Of a DNA stretch of 10,874 nucleotides, positions 4,678 to 10,600 are shown in pieces. Position 1 is the stretch's first letter, and each line of letters starts with the position of its first letter. The position numbers and the translations under genes are program-made. Location: contig CAYWMQ010000024.1 of NCBI GenBank assembly GCA_964459635.1, forward strand, positions 1-10,874, given 5' to 3'. The notes under the pieces are model-generated. The model did not search any database and was not told the origin of the DNA. It saw only the letters and a list, made by a program, of their open reading frames with translations. This DNA comes from CAYWMQ01 sp964459635. GTDB lineage: Bacteria > Patescibacteriota > Minisyncoccia > Phycocordibacterales > UBA12088.

Positions 4678-5124
4678 ATGGAAAAGATTCTCGAAGTATT
4701 CGGCATAGATTGGCGCATTCTGTTCGTACAGATAGTGAACTTCAGCGTGCTCCTCGCACTACTGTGGTATCTTCTGTACCGTCCGATGCTCCGTCTCATC
4801 GAAGGCAGGCGCACACAGATCATAGAGGGTGTGGCAAAAGCCGAACGTGCCGATGCTGCGTTACGTGAAGCGGACAGTAAACGAGCGGAGATCATTACGG
4901 CTGCATCGCTTGAAGCCGAGTCTATCGTGGCTTCGGCGCGAACACGAGGCAAGGAGAAAGAGGCGGCCGCAGTAGCGGAAGCGGAAGAAAAAGCGCGCCG
5001 TATTGCTGCTGAGGCGTCTGCTCGCGCAGAGGAGTTGAAAAGGCACGCTTTGGCCGAGAGCCGCGAGGAAATAGCAAAGCTTGTAGTGCTGGGCGTAGAA
5101 AAGACACTTCGTGAGAAGAAATAG
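4678..5124 (+). CDS. atpF: ATP synthase subunit b (Fo stalk)
   Basis: Subunit b is the peripheral stalk that holds F1 still against the turning ring. The 148-residue product has one membrane helix near residues 13-34 (ILFVQIVNFSVLLALLWYLLYRP region), then a long charged, alanine-rich coiled coil (about 40-140) with many Glu/Lys/Arg and no proline. Length and layout fit bacterial AtpF; only one b gene is present, so b would be a homodimer. The gap to atpH is 8 bases. The start has no Shine-Dalgarno (AACTCGCAC precedes it). Confidence 0.93.
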   Translation: MEKILEVFGIDWRILFVQIVNFSVLLALLWYLLYRPMLRLIEGRRTQIIEGVAKAERADAALREADSKRAEIITAASLEAESIVASARTRGKEKEAAAVAEAEEKARRIAAEASARAEELKRHALAESREEIAKLVVLGVEKTLREKK

Positions 5125-5132
5125 TAAACACC

Positions 5133-5537
5133 ATGAACCGCGCTGATCAGTATGCGAACGCACTTGTTTCCGCCACACGCGGCAAAAGTGCCACGGAAGC
5201 GGGGCAGCTTATTGAGCACTTCGTGTCTTTTGTGCATAGGCGGGGGCACGAAAAGCTCTTGCCGCGTATTGCTGATGCGTACGAAAGACTGGTGGCCCGA
5301 GAAGAAGCGCGCGAAACCGCACTCATATGGGTCGCACACGCAGACGAATACGAACGACACCGCGCTGAGGTGGCGGCAGACTTGGAGTTGCTGGGTGCAA
5401 GCGCCGAGCGTGTGCGCGTGGTTGCAGACCCGCACGCTATAGGCGGGTACGAGGTGCGCGCGCACGGCAGCTCAGTTGACCGTACGTACAAAAGACGCCT
5501 TATTTCATTATTCGAACTTCTTAAACGCACATCCTGA
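5133..5537 (+). CDS. atpH: ATP synthase subunit delta, short form (F1)
   Basis: Delta joins the top of F1 to the b stalk. At 134 residues it is well below the usual 175-180. The N-terminus (MNRADQYANALV) resembles the family start, and the C-terminal block DPHAIGGYEVRAHGSSVDRTYKRRL (99-123) matches the conserved D-P-x-x-I-G-G region. The missing length is therefore in the helical N-terminal domain that contacts the alpha subunits. The frame is intact and the gene ends in TGA two bases before the atpA ATG, so it is a compact form rather than a broken gene. Position between atpF and atpA supports the call. Confidence 0.88.
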   Translation: MNRADQYANALVSATRGKSATEAGQLIEHFVSFVHRRGHEKLLPRIADAYERLVAREEARETALIWVAHADEYERHRAEVAADLELLGASAERVRVVADPHAIGGYEVRAHGSSVDRTYKRRLISLFELLKRTS

Positions 5538-5539
5538 CC

Positions 5540-7108
5540 ATGTCCACGACGATCGTAGAAAAACTGCGCAAGCAGATCGAAGCATTCGAGCCCACCGTAC
5601 AGGCGGAGGGAGTAGGTACCGTAGTCGCTGTAGGCGACGGCGTTGCGGAGCTTGAGGGTCTGCCACACGCGCTTATGGCGGAAATGGTCGAGTTCGACAC
5701 GGCCGGGGATGTGTCACTTGCGGACGCGATGAACACAGAGGGTGCGCTCTACGGCATGGTGCTCAACCTGGAGGAGGATGCCGTACGTGCCGTGGTGCTG
5801 GGCGACACACGCCGGGTCAAGGAAGGCATGACGGTGCGCTCGACAGGACGGGTGCTCTCCGTGCCGGTGGGTGAAGGCCTTATCGGACGTGTGGTAAACA
5901 CGCTCGGCGAGCCGCTCGACGGTAAGGGCCCTATTGACGCTGCCGCGATGTACCCTGTTGAACGACCCGCGCACCCGGTGATCGAGCGTAAGGGTGTGAA
6001 TACTCCGCTTCACACCGGTGTAAAGGCGATAGACGCCATGGTGCCGATCGGCAGAGGACAGCGCGAACTTATTATCGGCGACCGTGGCACGGGCAAAACT
6101 GTCATAGCCATAGACACCATCCTGAACCAGCTCTCCGAGCCCGAGGAGTCGCGTCCAATATGTATTTACGTCGCAGTAGGGCAAAAGGAGTCGAAGACCG
6201 CCAAGATAGTGGCGAAGCTCCGCGAGGCCGGTGCCATGGCATACACCATCGTCGTAAACGCTCCCGCGTCAGATCCTGCGGCGCTTCAGTTTCTCGCACC
6301 GTATGCCGGGGTGTCCATGGGCGAGTATTTCATGGAGCAGGGAAAGGATGTGCTCATCATATACGACGACCTCTCCAAGCAGTCTGTGGCATACCGCGAA
6401 GTATCATTGCTCTTGCGCCGCCCGCCCGGCCGCGAAGCGTTCCCCGGCGATATTTTCTACCTGCATTCACGCCTCTTGGAGCGTTCCGCAAAGCTTGACC
6501 CGAAGTATGGGGGTGGCTCCATCACTGCGCTTCCCATTATTGAAACACAGGAGGGCGACGTATCAGCATACATCCCGACCAACGTGATATCCATCACCGA
6601 CGGGCAGATATACCTGGAGACCGACCTCTTCAACAAAGGCGTACGGCCGGCTATCAATGTGGGTCTTTCCGTCTCCCGTGTCGGCTCCTCTGCGCAGACC
6701 AAGGCGATGAAGAAGGTGGCCGGCAAGATGCGCATAGAACTCGCGCAATACCGTGAGCTGGAGGCGTTTGCGCAGTTTGCGAGCGACCTCGACGAGGAAA
6801 CCTCACGGAGGCTCAGAAAAGGTGCGCGGCTGGTGGAGCTCCTTACGCAGCCGCATGGGCAGCCCGTTACGTTTGAAAAGCAGGTGGCGGTAGTGGCAGC
6901 GGCCAACGAAGGACTGTTCGACACAACACCGCTTGCGTCCACGCGTGAGTGCGCGCGGGAATTTCTTTCGTACCTCGATGCTCAACACAACGGCTTGCTC
7001 AATGAGATACGCACCGAGCGCGACCTCTCGGAGCTGGTCAAGGAAAAGCTCAAGGAAGCGGCCGAGACATTCAAAACGTCCCACGCGCAGTACTTCACTG
7101 ACAAGTAG
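5540..7108 (+). CDS. atpA: ATP synthase subunit alpha (F1)
   Basis: This is the non-catalytic nucleotide-binding subunit of the F1 hexamer. The 522-residue product has the beta-barrel N-terminal domain, then P-loop GDRGTGKT at 180-187, Walker B region VLIIYDDLSKQ (271-281), and the arginine finger R380 in VGLSVSRVGSSAQTK, matching the arginine that completes the beta catalytic site in E. coli. The RRPPGREAFPGDIFYLHSRLLERSA block (293-317) is canonical. Length is slightly above the usual 500-515. Only two bases separate it from the atpH stop, so translation is probably coupled. The C-terminus ends TSHAQYFTDK. Confidence 0.98.
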   Translation: MSTTIVEKLRKQIEAFEPTVQAEGVGTVVAVGDGVAELEGLPHALMAEMVEFDTAGDVSLADAMNTEGALYGMVLNLEEDAVRAVVLGDTRRVKEGMTVRSTGRVLSVPVGEGLIGRVVNTLGEPLDGKGPIDAAAMYPVERPAHPVIERKGVNTPLHTGVKAIDAMVPIGRGQRELIIGDRGTGKTVIAIDTILNQLSEPEESRPICIYVAVGQKESKTAKIVAKLREAGAMAYTIVVNAPASDPAALQFLAPYAGVSMGEYFMEQGKDVLIIYDDLSKQSVAYREVSLLLRRPPGREAFPGDIFYLHSRLLERSAKLDPKYGGGSITALPIIETQEGDVSAYIPTNVISITDGQIYLETDLFNKGVRPAINVGLSVSRVGSSAQTKAMKKVAGKMRIELAQYRELEAFAQFASDLDEETSRRLRKGARLVELLTQPHGQPVTFEKQVAVVAAANEGLFDTTPLASTRECAREFLSYLDAQHNGLLNEIRTERDLSELVKEKLKEAAETFKTSHAQYFTDK

Positions 7109-7129
7109 GCCAACACTCGCACCACACCC

Positions 7130-8053
7130 ATGTCACTCAAAGAAGTAAAACAAAAAATTCGCGCAGTAAAAAAGATAGCCCAGGTTACCAAGGCTATGGA
7201 GGCTGTCTCTGCGGTTAAAATGCGCCGCAGCCAATCTACCGCCATAGAAGGACGTCCGTATGCACTGCATGCCATGGGGCTCCTCCGCCGCCTTGCGGAG
7301 CGCAACGAGATCGCAGGTCATCCGCTCGTTGTAGAGCGCCCGACCGTGCGCACGGTACTGCTGGTGGTGATCACATCAGACAGGGGACTCGCGGGCGCGC
7401 TCAACAGCTACGTCTTGCGAGCGGCAAGCAAGCTCATTACTGAAAAGCAATGGACAAAAGAACAGGTTCGCATACTTGCCATCGGTAAGAAGGGCTACGA
7501 ATTTTTTGCGCGGCGAGGATACACGATAGCCGATCATTTGGAGCGCTGGGGTGAAGGTGTTGCCGTGGGCGATCCAGAACGGTTGGCGCGCGACATTGTG
7601 AAGGCGTACCACCACGGCGAATACGACAAGGTGTTGCTCGTATACAGCAACTTCCACTCGACGTTCCTACAAGAGCCGGTGGTGCGTCGCATGCTGCCCC
7701 TTGCGGTGCCCGCTATTGAGGAGGTGATCGAGGGTATCGTGCCGGAGCGCGGCAAGTACAGCGAGCTCCGCGACGTAGCGCGCCTGTCCGCACGCGGCGA
7801 GTATCTCTTTGAGCCTACGCCGAGCGCGGTGTTGCATGAGTTGTTTCCGCTACTTATCGCGAGTATGCTCTACCATGCCGTACTTGAGGCAAATGCGTCC
7901 GAGCATAGCGCGCGCATGGTGGCGATGAAGAGCGCATCTGACCGAGCGCGAGACATCACGCGGGACCTCACGCGCGCGTACAACAAGGAGCGTCAGAGTT
8001 CCATTACCGCAGAGATCAGCGAGATTACGAGCGGAATAGAAGCTATGCGTTAA
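7130..8053 (+). CDS. atpG: ATP synthase subunit gamma (F1 rotor)
   Basis: Gamma is the central shaft. The 307-residue product has the typical N-terminal helix (MSLKEVKQKIRAVKKIAQVTKAMEAVSAVKMRR), the SDRGLAGALN motif at 83-92 of the Rossmann-like domain, and a long C-terminal helix containing MKSASDRARDITRDLTRAYNKERQ followed by ITAEISEITSGIEAM. It is about 20 residues longer than E. coli gamma, with the extra length in the middle domain. The gap from atpA is 21 bases, A/C-rich without Shine-Dalgarno. Inverted-repeat element C begins right after its stop. Confidence 0.96.
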   Translation: MSLKEVKQKIRAVKKIAQVTKAMEAVSAVKMRRSQSTAIEGRPYALHAMGLLRRLAERNEIAGHPLVVERPTVRTVLLVVITSDRGLAGALNSYVLRAASKLITEKQWTKEQVRILAIGKKGYEFFARRGYTIADHLERWGEGVAVGDPERLARDIVKAYHHGEYDKVLLVYSNFHSTFLQEPVVRRMLPLAVPAIEEVIEGIVPERGKYSELRDVARLSARGEYLFEPTPSAVLHELFPLLIASMLYHAVLEANASEHSARMVAMKSASDRARDITRDLTRAYNKERQSSITAEISEITSGIEAMR

Positions 8054-8162
8054 CACAATACTAATCTACGAATGGATACGAATATCACGAATACGTAGCG
8101 CACGCAGGTGCGGCGTAGCCGCACATTCGTTGCATTCGTACAATTCGTAGATTAGTATCGAG
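8054..8162. repeat. inverted-repeat element C (MITE-like), atpG/atpD gap
   Basis: The left arm starts CACAATACTAATCTACGAAT directly after the atpG stop, and the right arm ends ATTCGTAGATTAGTATCG. The arms match as inverted copies for about 40 bases; TACTAATCTACGAAT is exact in both. ACGAAT units at 8068, 8078 and 8087 keep the 9-10 base spacing. The centre is a perfect 7 bp hairpin GTGCGGC (8108-8114) with GCCGCAC (8118-8124), unrelated to the centres of A and B. The outer arms are therefore conserved while the middle varies. The atpD ATG follows 38 bases later. Confidence 0.9.
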
Positions 8163-8200
8163 CCTGTTAAGCACTTACCAACAATAACCCCAACCGAAAA

Positions 8201-9559
8201 ATGAAAGGCACCATCTCACAAGTTATCGGCACCGTAGTAGACGTAGAGTTTCGCGATACACTTCCGCCCATCAGGAATGCACTCTTGGTGCGCGACCCTG
8301 AGCGCACGGACAGGGAGATGACACTCGAGGTGGCGCAACACCTCGGTTTGGGCCAAGTGCGCTGCATCGCTATGGCGTCCACCGATGGCCTCAAGCGCGG
8401 TGACACGGTGACAGATACGGGCGGGCCCATCACGGTGCCGGTGGGCGAGAGCGTGCTCGGACGCATGTTTGACGTGGTAGGCAACCCGATCGACGGCAAG
8501 GGCGAAGCAAAAGGCGTGGCGGACTGGCCGATACACCGAGATCCGCCACCCTTCAAGGACCAGTCCACTAAAACAGAGGTGTTTGAGACCGGCATCAAGG
8601 TTATCGACCTTTTGGTACCTTTCATCAAGGGCGGCAAGGTGGGGCTGTTCGGCGGCGCGGGCGTAGGCAAGACCGTGCTCATCCAGGAGCTTATCCGCAA
8701 CATTGCAGCCGAGCACGGTGGCTACTCGGTATTTGCCGGTGTGGGCGAACGCGTGCGCGAAGGCAATGACCTCTACCACGAAATGGTGGACAGCAAGGTC
8801 ATCGAGAAGACAGCGCTTGTGTTCGGCCAGATGAACGAAGTGCCGGGCGCGCGGGCGCGCGTAGCGCTCACCGGCCTCACACTCGCGGAGTACTACCGCG
8901 ACGAGCTCGGCAAGGACGTGCTCTTTTTCATGGACAACGTTTTCCGCTTTACCCAGGCGGGCTCAGAGGTGTCCGCACTTCTTGGACGCGTACCGAGCGC
9001 GGTGGGCTACCAGCCCACTCTTGCTGAGGAAATGGGTCAGCTTCAGGAACGCATTACATCCACTTCAAAGGGCTCCATCACGTCTGTCCAGGCTGTCTAC
9101 GTGCCTGCAGACGACCTTACCGACCCGGCGCCGGCTACCACGTTCTCACACCTTGACTCTACGGTCGTACTCGCTCGCGAGCTTGCGGCGCTCGCCATTT
9201 ACCCGGCGGTGGATCCGCTCGCATCAAGCTCCACCGCGCTCGACCCCACCATTGTGGGGGAAGAGCACTACTTTGTGGCAAACGAGGTCAAGCGCACATT
9301 GCAGCGTTATAAAGACCTGCAGGATATCATCGCTATTCTAGGTACGGAGGAGCTTTCCGACGAGGACAAGCTCGCAGTCGAGCGCGCACGAAAGCTCCAG
9401 CGCTTCCTTTCACAACCGTTCTTTGTGGGCGAGGTATTTACGGGCACGCCGGGCGCATACTGCTCACTCGAAGACACCATCCGCTCCTTCCGTGAGATAC
9501 TGGAGGGCAAACACGACGACAAGAACGAGCAGGAGTTCTATATGAAGGGAGCACTGTAA
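8201..9559 (+). CDS. atpD: ATP synthase subunit beta (F1, catalytic)
   Basis: Beta makes ATP from ADP and phosphate. The 452-residue product has P-loop GGAGVGKT at 151-158, the catalytic glutamate E183 in GERVREGNDLYHEM, Walker B LFFMDNVFRFTQAGSEVSALLGR (241-263), and the SAVGYQPTLAEEMG block. The acidic lever that meets gamma and epsilon, DELSEED in E. coli, is EELSDED here (383-389). It is slightly shorter than the 460-480 of many bacteria. The leader CCCCAACCGAAAA has no Shine-Dalgarno. It is separated from atpG by element C, so its translation cannot be closely coupled to the genes before it. Confidence 0.98.
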   Translation: MKGTISQVIGTVVDVEFRDTLPPIRNALLVRDPERTDREMTLEVAQHLGLGQVRCIAMASTDGLKRGDTVTDTGGPITVPVGESVLGRMFDVVGNPIDGKGEAKGVADWPIHRDPPPFKDQSTKTEVFETGIKVIDLLVPFIKGGKVGLFGGAGVGKTVLIQELIRNIAAEHGGYSVFAGVGERVREGNDLYHEMVDSKVIEKTALVFGQMNEVPGARARVALTGLTLAEYYRDELGKDVLFFMDNVFRFTQAGSEVSALLGRVPSAVGYQPTLAEEMGQLQERITSTSKGSITSVQAVYVPADDLTDPAPATTFSHLDSTVVLARELAALAIYPAVDPLASSSTALDPTIVGEEHYFVANEVKRTLQRYKDLQDIIAILGTEELSDEDKLAVERARKLQRFLSQPFFVGEVFTGTPGAYCSLEDTIRSFREILEGKHDDKNEQEFYMKGAL

Positions 9560-9560
9560 A

Positions 9561-9657
9561 CATGCAAAAACTGAAAAACATGAAAACTGGAAAAAAAGAT
9601 ACGGCCATGTCTGAACGTATTTTCTGTCTTTGAGTTTTTACGTTTCATAGTTTTATG
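9561..9657. repeat. AT-rich inverted repeat covering the atpC start
   Basis: The left side (CATGCAAAAACTGAAAAAC from 9561) is an imperfect inverted copy of the right side (GTTTCATAGTTTTATG, ending 9657), with a core stem ATACG (9599-9603) and CGTAT (9616-9620) around GCCATGTCTGAA. The right arm ends in the ATG of atpC, so in a folded message the start codon would be paired. It is unlike elements A-C in sequence and base composition. Confidence 0.6.
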
Positions 9658-9888
9658 AAGATCCATATAGCAAAAGTTAACGGCGTCTTATGGAGCGGAG
9701 AAGCGCAGGCACTTACCGCACCCGCCGCGGAAGGTGAAGTGACCATACTGCAAGGCCACGTACCTTTTGTAACCACCCTCAAGCCCGGCACGCTGTCTGT
9801 GCGCCATGGAGCGGAGGATGTCTTCGTCCATGAAGTGGAGCGCGGCGTGCTCGAAGTGACGGGGGAAAGTGCGACGGTACTGCTATAG
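9655..9888 (+). CDS. atpC: ATP synthase subunit epsilon, N-terminal domain only (F1)
   Basis: Epsilon sits at the foot of gamma. The 77-residue product contains the beta-sandwich domain (EGEVTILQGHVPFVTTLKPG at 26-45 matches the family EGE-x-x-x-L-x-G-H-x-P-x-x-x-x-LKPG) but stops at TVLL with two stop codons close together (TAG then TAG), with no two-helix C-terminal domain. Full epsilon is about 130-140 residues. The helical hairpin that inhibits ATP hydrolysis in E. coli is therefore missing. No frameshifted remainder is seen downstream. It is the last gene of the operon, and its start lies in the AT-rich inverted repeat. Confidence 0.9.
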   Translation: MKIHIAKVNGVLWSGEAQALTAPAAEGEVTILQGHVPFVTTLKPGTLSVRHGAEDVFVHEVERGVLEVTGESATVLL

Positions 9889-10017
9889 TAGCGAGCAAAT
9901 GAGTGGGCGAGGCGCGAGTACTCGGATTCGCGTGTACCGCGTCAGTCCTTCATGGGCATACTCGCCGGATTCTTTACAGTGGCGACGTGATCTAGTTCTC
10001 GCGCCAGCGACGAACTG

Positions 10018-10074
10018 TTATTTTTGGGTATACGTATGAGCCATACAAGTGCCCCGCGATCGCTCGCGGGGCAT
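10018..10074 (-). CDS. 18-codon ORF with perfect Shine-Dalgarno (doubtful)
   Basis: On the - strand AAGGAGGTG (10088-10080) stands five bases before an ATG at 10074, a full match to the 16S anti-Shine-Dalgarno. The ORF gives MPRERSRGTCMAHTYTQK and stops at 10018. It begins 26 bases after the stop of the - strand gene at 10101-10322, so coupling is possible. Its start codon and first codons lie inside the perfect hairpin 10050-10073, which should hinder initiation. It could be a true micro-ORF, a regulatory decoy, or a decayed gene start. Confidence 0.25.
   Translation of the reverse strand: MPRERSRGTCMAHTYTQK
10050..10073. terminator. perfect 10 bp hairpin after atpC
   Basis: TGCCCCGCGA (10050-10059) and TCGCGGGGCA (10064-10073) pair perfectly around TCGC. 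It is the strongest hairpin between the converging atp operon and the - strand gene at 10101-10322. Neither side has a T run, so it may act as a message-end stabiliser or weak bidirectional terminator. A second short hairpin (GCACC with GGTGC, 10079-10095) follows it. Confidence 0.5.
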
Positions 10075-10100
10075 TGTGGCACCTCCTTGGTGCGTCTACG

Positions 10101-10322
10101 TTAGTGCATTGGGCCAACAAGCGTGTGTGCCATTGTGCCCAACACCTCGCGTCGCCACCAGGGCACGACGCAAAGCGCTCCCGGGATCAGTACTGCTGCA
10201 GGGGTAGCCCATAGGACTGCTCCGAATATCATATGGAGTAGCGCGTAAGGAAAGATCGTACACATAGCGTACGCTACTGCATACGCAAGCACTAGTCGCA
10301 GTCGCAACTTTTTGACACGCAT
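10101..10322 (-). CDS. small two-helix membrane protein, unknown
   Basis: The start is placed at 10322 because AAGGAGGA precedes it at ideal spacing (AAGGAGGACCACATG). An earlier in-frame ATG at 10376 would add 18 residues without such a site. The product has 73 residues with a strongly basic N-terminus (MRVKKLRLRL), hydrophobic segments at about 9-27 and 30-54, then WWRRE and a short tail. By the positive-inside rule both ends would lie in the cytoplasm. I recognise no family; it may be a small stress or regulatory membrane protein. Its perfect Shine-Dalgarno contrasts with the Shine-Dalgarno-less atp genes. A -10-like TACAAT (10400-10395) lies about 70 bases upstream. It converges on the atp operon. 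Confidence 0.65.
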   Translation of the reverse strand: MRVKKLRLRLVLAYAVAYAMCTIFPYALLHMIFGAVLWATPAAVLIPGALCVVPWWRREVLGTMAHTLVGPMH

Positions 10323-10412
10323 GTGGTCCTCCTTACAAGCCTGCGTAATGCAATCACGTGCAGCGTATCGTGTCAATCTTGCACAGATGAGCGTATTGTA
10401 ATATGTTATAGC

Positions 10413-10545
10413 TCGGTGCGTAAGTCGTCCGAAAGCGTCTCATATTGAGATAAGCCACGTGTATCGTGGCCGCCCGGCTCGCAGCACCTCGTCCTCCGTC
10501 AGGTCATGAGCCTGACGACAAGCCGCCCCACAAAGGCGGCTTTTT
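10413..10545 (+). ncRNA. candidate structured small RNA
   Basis: No + strand gene lies here, yet four hairpins follow in series: TCTCA/TGAGA (10438-10450), GCCACG/CGTGGC (10454-10470), GTCAGG/CCTGAC (10498-10516) and GCCGCC/GGCGGC (10522-10540), the last with a T run. An extended -10, TGtTATAGC (10404-10412), would start transcription near 10419. GTCGTC (10424-10429) can pair with GACGAC (10514-10519), competing with the third hairpin, and GGTGC (10415-10419) with GCACC (10484-10488). This suggests a 130-base RNA with alternative folds. It lacks the signatures I know for SRP RNA, tmRNA, RNase P RNA or 6S RNA. The - strand gene at 10322 is divergent from it. Confidence 0.4.
10520..10545 (+). 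terminator. rho-independent terminator
   Basis: AAGCCGCC and GGCGGCTT pair around CCACAAA, with the run TTTTT at 10541-10545. It is a textbook terminator on the + strand, although no + strand protein gene precedes it, which is the main argument for a small RNA upstream. On the - strand the same stem is followed by TTGTCGTC and would be weaker. Confidence 0.85.
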
Positions 10546-10557
10546 ATATGGCATTAA

Positions 10558-10588
10558 GCAAACAAACACAACGTACGTAGTCGTACGT
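10558..10588 (-). terminator. probable terminator of the - strand gene at the right edge
   Basis: ACGTACG (10571-10577) and CGTACGT (10582-10588) form a 7 bp stem with a four-base loop. Read on the - strand it is followed by the T-rich TGTGTTTGTTTGC. It lies 12 bases after the stop codon of the gene ending at 10601. Confidence 0.6.
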
Positions 10589-10600
10589 CTCGCTGACTCC

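Noticed and set aside
4572..5465. 297-codon - strand ORF opposite atpF and atpH
   Set aside because: It is antisense to two clear genes and has low-complexity Ser/Ala/Arg composition typical of shadow frames.
5535..5537. TGA read as glycine, as in some Patescibacteria lineages
   Set aside because: TGA ends atpH two bases before atpA and ends the gene at 1646 in a sensible place. No gene needs in-frame TGA.
9899..10039. 46-codon + strand ORF after atpC
   Set aside because: It has no ribosome binding site and Arg/Trp/Tyr-rich composition without domain character. It probably arose by chance; no other feature is seen in 9889-10017 apart from a short CGAGTACTCG palindrome.
10498..10545. SRP (4.5S) RNA, because of GTCAGGTC
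   Set aside because: The conserved GGAA tetraloop and GGAAGCAGC internal loop are absent.
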